From Clostridiales bacterium (GTDB lineage Bacteria; Bacillota; Clostridia; Christensenellales; Aristaeellaceae): a stretch of DNA of 6,516 nt. The stretch is taken from positions 1 to 6,516 of the forward strand of contig JAHZHX010000072.1 of NCBI GenBank assembly GCA_019420065.1. The letters are read 5' to 3'. The position numbers and the translations under genes are program-made. Below the pieces are notes generated by a model. That model did no database searches, was not told the DNA's origin, and was given only the letters and a program-made list of their open reading frames with translations. This document shows, in pieces, positions 1-4,666 of the stretch (positions are counted from its first letter, which is position 1; each line of letters starts with the position of its first letter).

Positions 1-428
1 AGATCTACCTGAAAAACCCCGAACAGGACTTTGACCGCGTACACAAGATCCTGGCCAAGATGTGCGAGGACGGGCTGTACGGCTTCTCGCGCGTGTACAC
101 CGCCGAGGAGGTCAAGGCCGAGGAAGGGCTGTACGGCGACTTCTCCTTCGTGCTGGAGACCGACGGCTTTACCTCCTTCTCCAACGCCTTCACCCGCCCG
201 CTGGTGCGCAATATCGATATCAGCGATTACAAGTTCGGCCGCGCCACCCATGGACACAACCCGGATCGCGGCCCGCAGCCCACGCTTCTGGCCTTTGGCC
301 CGGACATCCGCGCCGGCGCGCGCGTGGCGCGCCGCCCCATCGTGGACGAGGCGCCCACCTACGCCAAGCTTCTGAACGTGGAACTGCCCGACGCGGACGG
401 TACGGCGATTGACGAGATCCTGCTCTGA
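1..428 (+). CDS. Alkaline phosphatase superfamily protein (type I phosphodiesterase/nucleotide pyrophosphatase-like), C-terminal part
   Basis: The frame is open from base 3 to a TGA at 426-428, giving the last 141 residues; the start lies outside the window. The visible block THGHNPD (codons about 79-85 of the fragment), followed by PQPTLLAFGPDI, an IVDEAPTYAKLL segment and a final LPDADGTAIDEIL, matches the usual C-terminus of metal-dependent AlkP-fold phosphodiesterases. In that family the histidine of the xHGH/xHGY motif is a metal ligand, and the iVDeAPT helix follows the 'Gp.i..G' strand. Such enzymes hydrolyse phosphodiester or pyrophosphate bonds. The substrate cannot be told, because the catalytic Thr/Ser and the first metal ligands are in the missing N-terminal part. 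A strong hairpin follows the stop at 449-486. The family call is fairly secure; the exact subfamily (NPP-like, phosphonoacetate hydrolase-like or phosphoglyceromutase-like) is not. Confidence 0.75.
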   Translation, partial: IYLKNPEQDFDRVHKILAKMCEDGLYGFSRVYTAEEVKAEEGLYGDFSFVLETDGFTSFSNAFTRPLVRNIDISDYKFGRATHGHNPDRGPQPTLLAFGPDIRAGARVARRPIVDEAPTYAKLLNVELPDADGTAIDEILL

Positions 429-448
429 GATCCATTGAAGAGGAGACG

Positions 449-486
449 CTGGTGCGGCGGCTTTTGAGGCAAAAGCCCCGCCCCAG
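449..486. terminator. Strong gene-end hairpin after the AlkP-type gene
   Basis: The arms CTGG-t-GCGG-c-GGCTTTT and AAAAGCC-CCGC-c-CCAG pair around a GAGGC loop, with one 1x1 mismatch and one bulged C. It starts about 20 bases after the stop at 428. The T-run sits inside the upper stem rather than after the hairpin, so this is not a textbook intrinsic terminator. It could act as a transcript 3'-end stabiliser or a repeated extragenic palindrome. Nearly the same stem recurs at 2121-2154. Confidence 0.5.
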
Positions 487-490
487 ACCC

Positions 491-524
491 CACCCGAAAA
501 CCAATCGGTTTTGGAAGTTGGGTG
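491..524. repeat. Second hairpin next to the gene-end stem
   Basis: AAAACC (497-502) pairs with GGTTTT (507-512) around AATC. An outer CACCC (491-495) can pair with GGGTG (520-524) across a small asymmetric interior loop. It follows the 449-486 hairpin within 5 bases, so the two may form one extragenic element. Function unknown. Confidence 0.4.
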
Positions 525-563
525 TGTTCTTGGCGGCAGGGGAAAAGCCGATTTACGGTCACC

Positions 564-587
564 CCGGAGCATGCAAGCATCCTCCGG
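564..587. repeat. Hairpin with ATGC-AA-GCAT core
   Basis: CCGGAG (564-569) pairs with CTCCGG (582-587). Inside, beyond a C-C mismatch, ATGC and GCAT pair around AA. The palindromic core resembles the apex GATGC-TT-GCATC of the large repeats downstream, but in the reverse-complement orientation. It may be a decayed relative of those repeats; the short length makes chance possible. Confidence 0.4.
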
Positions 588-632
588 TTCGTCCGCTGCA
601 CCGGCAGCCTCGTTGAATACCATGCTGCAATG

Positions 633-798
633 AAAAACGGCTGCCGGAGAGTGATTTTACCGACAGCCGTTTTCGTACAATCGAGGCGCGGGGGATGCGC
701 AGCCTTGCTGGGCAGAGCGGCAAAGCCGCAGCCGGGAAGCAAAACGGTTCACGGAGATGCTTGCATCGCCTGAACCGGCGCGCGACCGGCGTTCCCCC
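633..798. repeat. Structured intergenic repeat, copy A
   Basis: This is the first of two direct copies of a unit of about 160 bases; the second is at 863-1030. Across the shared core (674-790 against 900-1018) I count six substitutions and one 2-base gap. The unit has a hairpin at 634-673 and a conserved linker ACAATCGAGGCG. A possible closing stem pairs GGGGGA (690-695) with TCCCCC (793-798). Inside it are TGCGCAG/CTGGGCA (696-714, one G-G mismatch), GCGGC-AAA-GCCGC (717-729) and a long hairpin CGGTTCA...TGAACCG (745-777). There are no terminal inverted repeats, no reading frame of note and no transposase. It could be a small structured RNA, a repeated extragenic element, or a non-autonomous mobile element of unknown type. 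Confidence 0.75.
634..673 (-). terminator. Terminator-like hairpin of copy A (minus-strand reading)
   Basis: AAAACGGCTG-c-CGG pairs with CCG-a-CAGCCGTTTT. On the minus strand the stem is followed by five U (A633-637 on the plus strand), the classic intrinsic-terminator layout, and it would end a transcript running through copy A. On the plus strand four T (670-673) follow the stem, so weak bidirectional action is possible. No gene on the minus strand lies immediately upstream except the repeat itself. Confidence 0.45.
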
Positions 799-862
799 AC
801 GGTCGTCATAAAGGAAACGGTGCAGACGTTAAAAGCCACGCGTCCCTGTTTTTCTCACTACA

Positions 863-1030
863 AAAAACGGCTGTCAGATAAATTTCCGACAGTCGTTTTC
901 ATACAATCGAGGCGTGCGGGGGATGCGCAGCCTTGCTGCGCAGGGCGGCGAAGCCGCAGCCGGGAAGCAAGACGGTTCATGGAGATGCTTGCATCGCCTG
1001 AACCGGCGCGCGACCGGCATATCCCCCCGC
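863..1030. repeat. Structured intergenic repeat, copy B
   Basis: Second direct copy of the unit seen at 633-798, separated from it by about 65 unrelated bases. It is the better-formed copy. The closing stem GCGGGGGAT (916-924) pairs with ATCCCCC-(C)-GC (1021-1030, one bulged C). TGCGCAG/CTGCGCA (924-942) pairs perfectly around CCTTG, and GCGGC-GAA-GCCGC occupies 945-957. The long hairpin 973-1005 has CGGTTCA/TGAACCG, a bulge, GG/CC, an A-G mismatch and GATGC/GCATC. An extra pairing GCCGG (near 959-963) with CCGGC (1013-1017) could enclose the long hairpin. The two copies differ mainly in loops, bulges and linkers, which fits a maintained structure but rests on few changes. Confidence 0.75.
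864..899 (-). terminator. Terminator-like hairpin of copy B (minus-strand reading)
   Basis: AAAACGGCTGTC (864-875) pairs with GACAGTCGTTTT (888-899) with one G-T wobble, plus a further short AG/CC-side extension. Read on the minus strand it is followed by six U (A862-867), so a transcript through copy B would meet an intrinsic terminator just after the structured part. The loop sequence is quite different from copy A while the stem is kept. Confidence 0.5.
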
Positions 1031-1077
1031 CGCCGCCACCTATGCACCCACCTTCCAATGCCAAACGTGGTTTCTTT

Positions 1078-1105
1078 GTTTCTTTCTTTTCCTAAAGAAA
1101 GAAAC
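1078..1105. repeat. Perfect 12-bp inverted repeat
   Basis: GTTTCTTTCTTT (1078-1089) and AAAGAAAGAAAC (1094-1105) are perfect reverse complements around TCCT. The left arm is preceded by a near-direct repeat TTTCTTTG. It lies about 60 bases upstream of the -10 box of the LRR gene. It could be an operator, an AT-rich extragenic palindrome, or the remains of a terminator (a U-rich tract follows on neither strand). Low GC content sets it apart from its surroundings. Confidence 0.55.
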
Positions 1106-1159
1106 GTCTTTCCCCCATTTGTAAAATGATTGGAGACGCTTCTTCTTCCCCCGCGGTTA

Positions 1160-1168
1160 TGGTATAAT
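1160..1168 (+). promoter_or_regulatory. Extended -10 promoter of the LRR gene
   Basis: TGG followed by a perfect TATAAT (1163-1168) is an extended -10 element. I see no good -35: TTCTTC at 1140-1145 has the right 17-base spacing but poor match. Transcription would start near 1175, giving a leader of about 25 bases that carries the Shine-Dalgarno AAAGGGG at 1185-1191, 8 bases before the ATG. Confidence 0.75.
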
Positions 1169-1199
1169 ATGGACAACCATCAGCAAAGGGGAATTTGCC

Positions 1200-2111
1200 A
1201 TGAAAAAAGCGCTGCTTATTCTGCTTGCCTGCCTGCTCTTATCGGGCGTTATACCTGTCCATGCCGAAAACATGGTCGAAATCGAAGGGAGCCTATACCC
1301 CGCCTCCGCGCAGGAGCTGGATCTGAGCGGGATCAAAATCAGCGACCCGGCGCGGCTGGAGCAGGCGCTCATGCAGATGGAGCAGCTGACCTGGATCGAT
1401 ATGAGCTACTGCGGGCTGAGCAACGAAACGCTCGCCGCGCTGCGCGAGCGCCTGGCCGCGCGCAATGTTACGCTGGTCTGGACGATGCGGTTCGGCCGCT
1501 GGACGCTGCGCACCGACGCGACGGCCTTTTCCACCCTCAACGACTCCAAAACCAAGCGCTACGGCGACGAGACCTTTCAGTGCCTTCAATACGCCACCGA
1601 GCTGCGCGCCGTCGATCTGGGGCACAACTGGATCTTCAACGTGGACTTTCTCGAGCCCCTGACCGAGCTGCGAGTGGTCATCCTCTCGGATAACCGCATC
1701 ACCGATATTTCCTGTCTGGACGGAAAACCCCTGGAATATCTGGAAATGTTCAACAACCGCGTGCGTGATATCTCCTTTCTGGCGGACTGCGACACGCTGA
1801 TTGACCTGAACCTGTGCAACACCCATGTAAGCGATCTCAGCCCGCTGTACAGGCTGCCCAACCTCAAGCGCGTATGGATGGGCGACATCGACGAGCTGAC
1901 GCAGGCGGAGATCAACGAGTTCCTGTCCTGGCAGCAGGAAACGCTGGAGGGCTACAATTTCTTCACCAAATACCCCACGGAGTACGGCTGGCGCGTCAAC
2001 GAGCGCTACGAGATCATCAAGGCCATGTTCAAGGAGGGCGTATACATGCCCTTTGACACCGTGCTGCGCGAGGATCAGTACGTGCATTTGTTCAAGAACA
2101 AGGCCAACTGA
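1200..2111 (+). CDS. Secreted leucine-rich-repeat (internalin-type) protein
   Basis: 303 residues. The N-terminus MKKALLILLACLLLSGVIPVHA is a typical Sec signal peptide with probable cleavage after V-H-A (residues 20-22). Residues about 37-92 form an LRR-like cap (ELDLSG..., LTWIDMSYCGLSNETLAAL). An RTDATAF block at about 104-110 follows, which I know from many clostridial secreted LRR proteins. Then come four 21-22-residue repeats of the LxxLxLxxNxIxDIxxL type at about 135-156, 157-177, 178-199 and 200-221, plus a partial one to about 230. The C-terminal 70 residues are not LRR and have no LPXTG, membrane segment or choline-binding repeat, so the protein is probably released or held non-covalently. 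LRR domains of this type bind proteins or glycans; the ligand is unknown. Start chosen from AAAGGGG 8 bases upstream and the signal peptide. It is a single-gene unit with its own promoter and ends before the hairpin at 2121-2154. Confidence 0.88.
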   Translation: MKKALLILLACLLLSGVIPVHAENMVEIEGSLYPASAQELDLSGIKISDPARLEQALMQMEQLTWIDMSYCGLSNETLAALRERLAARNVTLVWTMRFGRWTLRTDATAFSTLNDSKTKRYGDETFQCLQYATELRAVDLGHNWIFNVDFLEPLTELRVVILSDNRITDISCLDGKPLEYLEMFNNRVRDISFLADCDTLIDLNLCNTHVSDLSPLYRLPNLKRVWMGDIDELTQAEINEFLSWQQETLEGYNFFTKYPTEYGWRVNERYEIIKAMFKEGVYMPFDTVLREDQYVHLFKNKAN

Positions 2112-2120
2112 ATACGGAAA

Positions 2121-2154
2121 GGGGCGGCGGCTTTTAAAACAAAAGCCCCGCCTC
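2121..2154. terminator. Hairpin between convergent LRR and glycerate kinase genes
   Basis: GGGGCGG-c-GGCTTTT pairs with AAAAGCC-CCGCCTC around AAAAC, with one bulged C and one G-T wobble. It fills nearly all of the 47 bases between the two convergent stop codons, so it probably separates or ends both transcripts. The upper stem is almost identical to the hairpin at 449-486, which makes it a dispersed repeat used at gene ends. There is no U-tract after the stem on either strand. Confidence 0.55.
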
Positions 2155-2158
2155 TTCG

Positions 2159-3367
2159 TTACCGTTTCAAAAGCAAATACAAATCGTTCACATTCGTGCC
2201 GGTCGCGCCGGTAAAGAGCAGCGCGCCGCGGCCCTTGAGCAGCGGATAAGCGTCGTTTTCCCGAAGCGCCGCGGCGATCTCCGCCTCCGAGGCGGCAAAA
2301 TTTCCATCCACCACCGCGCCCGCCGCGTCGGTGGGACCGTCGGTGCCGTCCGATCCCGCCGCCAAAAAGCAAACGTTTTCCAGCCCGCGCAGCGCCTGCG
2401 CCGCGCCCAGCGCCATTTCCTGGCAGCGTCCGCCCTGCCCCTGCCCGCGCACGCGCACCACCGTTTCGCCGCCAAAGATCAGCGCGCTGCCCGGCGGCAG
2501 CGTTTTGGCCATGGCGCCGATGCGCGCCCCTTCCGCGCGCGCCTCGCCGGTCAGGGCGGTATCCACGACCCGCGCCGCGTAGCCCAGCCTTTGCGCCTGC
2601 TGACGCGCCGCCTCGCACAGCATGCGCACGCTGCCGCACACCACCATTTCCGTGCCCGGCAATGCCTTGGGCGTTTCACGCGCCAGGGCCGCGCGCGCGG
2701 CCTCGGACAGCGGCAAACGATATTTTTCGACGATTTTCGACGCTTCCGCGCAGGTACTGCCGTCCGGGCAGGTGGGGCCGGAAGCAATCACGTCCGCCGC
2801 ATCCGAAAGCACGTCGGACAGCGCCACGGTCAGCACGCGCGCCGGCGCGATCGCCTGGGCCAAGCGCCCGCCCTTGACGGCGGAAAGATGCTTGCGCACG
2901 CAGTTGATCTCCGTTATATCCGCGCCGCAGCGCAAAAGCCGGGCGGTGATCTCCGCCGCTTCCCGCAGGGTCACGCCCGCGGCCGGATGCGTCAGCAGCG
3001 CGCTGCCGCCGCCCGAAAGCAGCACCAGCGCCGTATCCTTTTCCCCCAGCTCCCGGGCCAGCGCCAGGGCGTGCCGCGCCGCGCGCAGGCCGTTTTCGTC
3101 AGGGATGGGGTGCGCGGCCTCAAAGCAGGCAAGGCCCTTGACCCCCGCCCCCAGGTGCGCGTATTTGGTGATCGCCACGCCGCCGCGGACCTGCCCGCCC
3201 AGCGCCTCCAGCGCGCTATGCGCCATGCGCGCGGCCGCCTTGCCGATGGCAAACACCGTTACGTCGCCCTGCGGCGGATGCGCGCGCAGCGCTTCCCGCA
3301 CGGCCGCGTCGGGCAGCGAGGCGGCAAGCGCCGACATGTAAATTTTCTTCGCGTCCTGCTCAAGCAT
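2159..3367 (-). CDS. Glycerate 2-kinase, type II (DUF4147/MOFRL family)
   Basis: 402 residues, the usual length for GckA/TtuD-type glycerate kinases, which phosphorylate D-glycerate with ATP to 2-phosphoglycerate in the cytoplasm and feed lower glycolysis. Visible motifs in order: IGKAA (41-45, conserved Lys), HPIPDENG (86-93), LLSGGGSALL (116-125), VRKHLSAVKGGRLA (157-170), SDVLSDAADVIASGPT (184-199), GGETVVRVRG followed by GQGGRCQEM (299-318), SDGTDGPTDAAGA (339-351) and GATGTNVNDLYLLL (387-400). The first half is the DUF4147 domain; the last hundred residues are the MOFRL domain. I chose the ATG at 3367 because AGGAG lies 10 bases before it and MLEQDAKKI matches the family's N-terminus. 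A GTG at 3397 in frame would add 10 residues, but it would overlap the -35 box of the divergent gene. Its own promoter is not clear. It is divergent from the HAD phosphatase. Confidence 0.93.
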   Translation of the reverse strand: MLEQDAKKIYMSALAASLPDAAVREALRAHPPQGDVTVFAIGKAAARMAHSALEALGGQVRGGVAITKYAHLGAGVKGLACFEAAHPIPDENGLRAARHALALARELGEKDTALVLLSGGGSALLTHPAAGVTLREAAEITARLLRCGADITEINCVRKHLSAVKGGRLAQAIAPARVLTVALSDVLSDAADVIASGPTCPDGSTCAEASKIVEKYRLPLSEAARAALARETPKALPGTEMVVCGSVRMLCEAARQQAQRLGYAARVVDTALTGEARAEGARIGAMAKTLPPGSALIFGGETVVRVRGQGQGGRCQEMALGAAQALRGLENVCFLAAGSDGTDGPTDAAGAVVDGNFAASEAEIAAALRENDAYPLLKGRGALLFTGATGTNVNDLYLLLKR

Positions 3368-3390
3368 CGCAATTTCGCTCCTGATTTGTA

Positions 3391-3419
3391 TTGACACCCT
3401 TCCCTTCCTGTGTTACACT
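3391..3419 (+). promoter_or_regulatory. Sigma-A promoter of the HAD phosphatase gene
   Basis: A perfect -35 TTGACA (3391-3396) is followed by a 17-base spacer and a -10 TACACT (3414-3419) with an upstream TGT, an extended -10. Transcription would begin near 3426, about 30 bases before the ATG. It sits within the 88-base region between the divergent kinase and phosphatase genes, so a regulator bound here could affect both. Confidence 0.82.
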
Positions 3420-3455
3420 GCGCACAGACAGATCGTACAAGAGGGGAGGTTTCCC

Positions 3456-4097
3456 ATGAAATTCGACAATTTTATCTGGGATTATGACGGCACGCTGTTT
3501 GACACCTATGACGCCGTCACGCGCGCGTACCTGCGCGGCGCGCAGCAGCTTGGCATTGATATTTCCTTTGCCGAGCTGCGCTGGCTGTGCAAGCATTCCC
3601 TGGGCTGGGCGGCGCAGCAGCTGGAAGCGCGCTTCCATGTGCCGCAGGCCGAAATCATTGCCGCGTACAGCGCCTATGCGCCGAAGGAGGAAACCATGCT
3701 GGCCATGCAGCCCTATGACGGCGTGCGCGAGGCGCTTGCGGCCGTGTGCGCGCATGGCGGACGGAACTTTCTTTACTCTCACCGCGACCATGTGAGCATC
3801 GAGGCGCTTGCCCATTACGGCCTGAAGGATTATTTTTCCGGCTTTATCACCAAGGACGACCATTTTCCCCGCAAGCCCGCGCCGGACGCGCTATTGTACC
3901 TGAAGGAAAAGCACGGCCTGGATCCCGCCCGCTCGGTGATGATCGGCGACCGGGCGCTGGATGTGGAGGCCGGGCTGAACGCGGGCATGCACGGCGCGCT
4001 GTTTGACCCGGAGGGCTTCTGCGGCGCGGACGCGCCCACGCCCTACCGCTTTGACAGCATGGACGCGCTGCGGCTGGCCCTGATAGAGAAAGAATAA
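3456..4097 (+). CDS. HAD family hydrolase (phosphoglycolate-phosphatase-like)
   Basis: 213 residues. All four HAD motifs are present. Motif I is DYDGTL (Asp9 nucleophile, Asp11 acid/base), motif II is the Ser in LYSHR (Ser108), motif III is Lys140 in RKPAPDAL, and motif IV is IGDRALDVEAGLNAG (Asp165, Asp169). A helical C1 cap lies at about 18-85, as in HAD subfamily IA enzymes. These are cytoplasmic Mg-dependent phosphatases acting on small phosphoesters such as 2-phosphoglycolate or sugar phosphates; the substrate cannot be fixed from sequence. The ATG has GAGGGGAGG at 3441-3449, 6 bases upstream, and a strong promoter. The stop lies 3 bases from the convergent GNAT stop with no room for a separate terminator. 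The neighbouring glycerate kinase makes a role with C2/C3 phosphoacids possible, which is inference only. Confidence 0.9.
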   Translation: MKFDNFIWDYDGTLFDTYDAVTRAYLRGAQQLGIDISFAELRWLCKHSLGWAAQQLEARFHVPQAEIIAAYSAYAPKEETMLAMQPYDGVREALAAVCAHGGRNFLYSHRDHVSIEALAHYGLKDYFSGFITKDDHFPRKPAPDALLYLKEKHGLDPARSVMIGDRALDVEAGLNAGMHGALFDPEGFCGADAPTPYRFDSMDALRLALIEKE

Positions 4098-4100
4098 GCT

Positions 4101-4553
4101 TCACAGCATGCGGGTATACATGCGCGCCATGCCGCCGCCCTCCTCCTGTGCCATGCAGAGGAAGGAAAAGCCGCAGCGCTCGTAAAAGCCGACATGATCG
4201 GTAAGCAGGTATACCCGCTCAAGCCCCAGGCCTTTCAGATCCGCGCAGACGGCGTCCAGCATGCGGCGGGCAGCGCCCTGCCGCCGGTAACGCGCTTCCA
4301 CATACACGGCGCACAGATTGGGCGTAAGCTCGGGGCGCAGATGAAAATCGTTGGCGATCGCGCCCATGCCCGCCATGATCTCCTCCCGTTCGTTGAGAAG
4401 CAGATACCACTGAGGAATCGCTTCGCCGCCCCGCGCGCAGGCCGCCATGCTCTCCAGATAAGCCGTTAGGGGAATATGCCATTTCTGGTGGAACCAGGCG
4501 GCGGCCCGCTCCTGCCATTGCGGATTCTCCCGCAGATACAGCAGCCGTTCCAT
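4101..4553 (-). CDS. GNAT family N-acetyltransferase
   Basis: 150 residues, normal for a single-domain GNAT enzyme that moves an acetyl group from acetyl-CoA to an amine of a small molecule or protein. The pieces visible are a beta strand and turn with NEREEIMAGMGAI (54-66), the acetyl-CoA pyrophosphate loop in VYVEARYRRQGAARRML (83-99, consensus Q/RxxGxG/A), and the C-terminal GFYERCGF (122-129), common in GNATs whose Tyr can serve as general acid. The substrate is unknown. The N-terminal RENPQWQERAAAWFHQKW stretch resembles a GNAT subgroup with a WFxxKW helix. AAGGGAG lies 8 bases before the ATG. It is convergent with the HAD gene (3-base gap) and divergent from the PHP gene, 113 bases away. 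Confidence 0.88.
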   Translation of the reverse strand: MERLLYLRENPQWQERAAAWFHQKWHIPLTAYLESMAACARGGEAIPQWYLLLNEREEIMAGMGAIANDFHLRPELTPNLCAVYVEARYRRQGAARRMLDAVCADLKGLGLERVYLLTDHVGFYERCGFSFLCMAQEEGGGMARMYTRML

Positions 4554-4634
4554 TCCGTTCTCTCCCTTCTCCCGCCGGTGGGAATATTCGCAATTACCTT
4601 CGCGCTTTATCCGTCATTTCCTGCTCTGACCGTT

Positions 4635-4654
4635 TAAAATTTACCGCAAGGAGG
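4635..4654 (+). promoter_or_regulatory. Possible -10 box and Shine-Dalgarno of the PHP operon
   Basis: TAAAAT (4635-4640) is a fair -10 candidate, but no good -35 lies 16-18 bases before it. AAGGAGG (4648-4654) is a perfect Shine-Dalgarno. It sits 12 bases before the ATG at 4667, longer than the usual 5-10, and no other start codon fits between them. If TAAAAT were the real -10, the transcript would begin at or just before the ribosome site, so the true promoter may be further upstream. Confidence 0.4.
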
Positions 4655-4666
4655 CGCTATTTTTAC

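Larger units (their letters stand above)
429..1199. other. Hairpin-dense intergenic region without genes
   Basis: About 770 bases between the AlkP-type gene and the LRR gene. Short frames exist on both strands, but they overlap one another, run through the repeat units, carry no family motif and lack sound Shine-Dalgarno sites. What it holds is a gene-end hairpin (449-486), two further hairpins (491-524, 564-587), two copies of a structured repeat (633-798, 863-1030), a 12-bp inverted repeat (1078-1105) and the LRR promoter (1160-1168). Confidence 0.7.

Noticed and set aside
633..1030. CRISPR array
   Set aside because: Only two copies, each about 160 bases long, far beyond CRISPR repeat length, with no regular spacers and no cas gene.
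633..1030. Insertion sequence or MITE
   Set aside because: No transposase and no terminal inverted repeats: the unit starts with an A-run and hairpin and ends in a C-run. I saw no clear target-site duplication. A non-standard mobile element cannot be excluded.
633..1030. HEARO, omega or other nuclease guide RNA
   Set aside because: Size and multi-hairpin shape are loosely compatible, but no IscB/IsrB/TnpB-type gene lies in the window and I recognise no diagnostic motif, so naming it would be guesswork.
522..1129. Short plus- and minus-strand frames (60-127 codons) in the intergenic island
   Set aside because: They overlap each other on both strands and translate the repeat hairpins, so the same peptide pieces appear twice. 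No start has a convincing Shine-Dalgarno and no family is recognisable.
1224..1235. Lipobox (LLAC, Cys11) in the LRR signal peptide
   Set aside because: Cys11 lies within the middle of the hydrophobic core, too early for a lipoprotein signal, and a good type I cleavage site (VHA/EN) follows at residue 22.
1293..2639. Long minus-strand frame of 448 codons
   Set aside because: It runs across the antisense of the LRR gene and out of frame through the glycerate kinase gene, is rich in Arg/Gly/Ala as GC-rich shadows are, and has no recognisable motif. Both overlapped genes have clear families and ribosome sites.
2591..3394. Plus-strand frames of 267 and 239 codons opposite the glycerate kinase
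   Set aside because: Arg/Ala/Gly-rich shadow translations of a GC-rich gene whose minus-strand product contains every glycerate kinase motif.
3368..3397. GTG start at 3397 for the glycerate kinase
   Set aside because: It adds ten residues without family similarity and its codon overlaps the -35 box of the divergent HAD promoter. The ATG at 3367 has AGGAG 10 bases upstream. It stays possible because a purine-rich stretch also precedes the GTG.
4554..4666. Promoter of the GNAT gene on the minus strand
   Set aside because: AT-rich stretches such as GAATATTC are present, but no -10/-35 pair with acceptable spacing could be found by eye.
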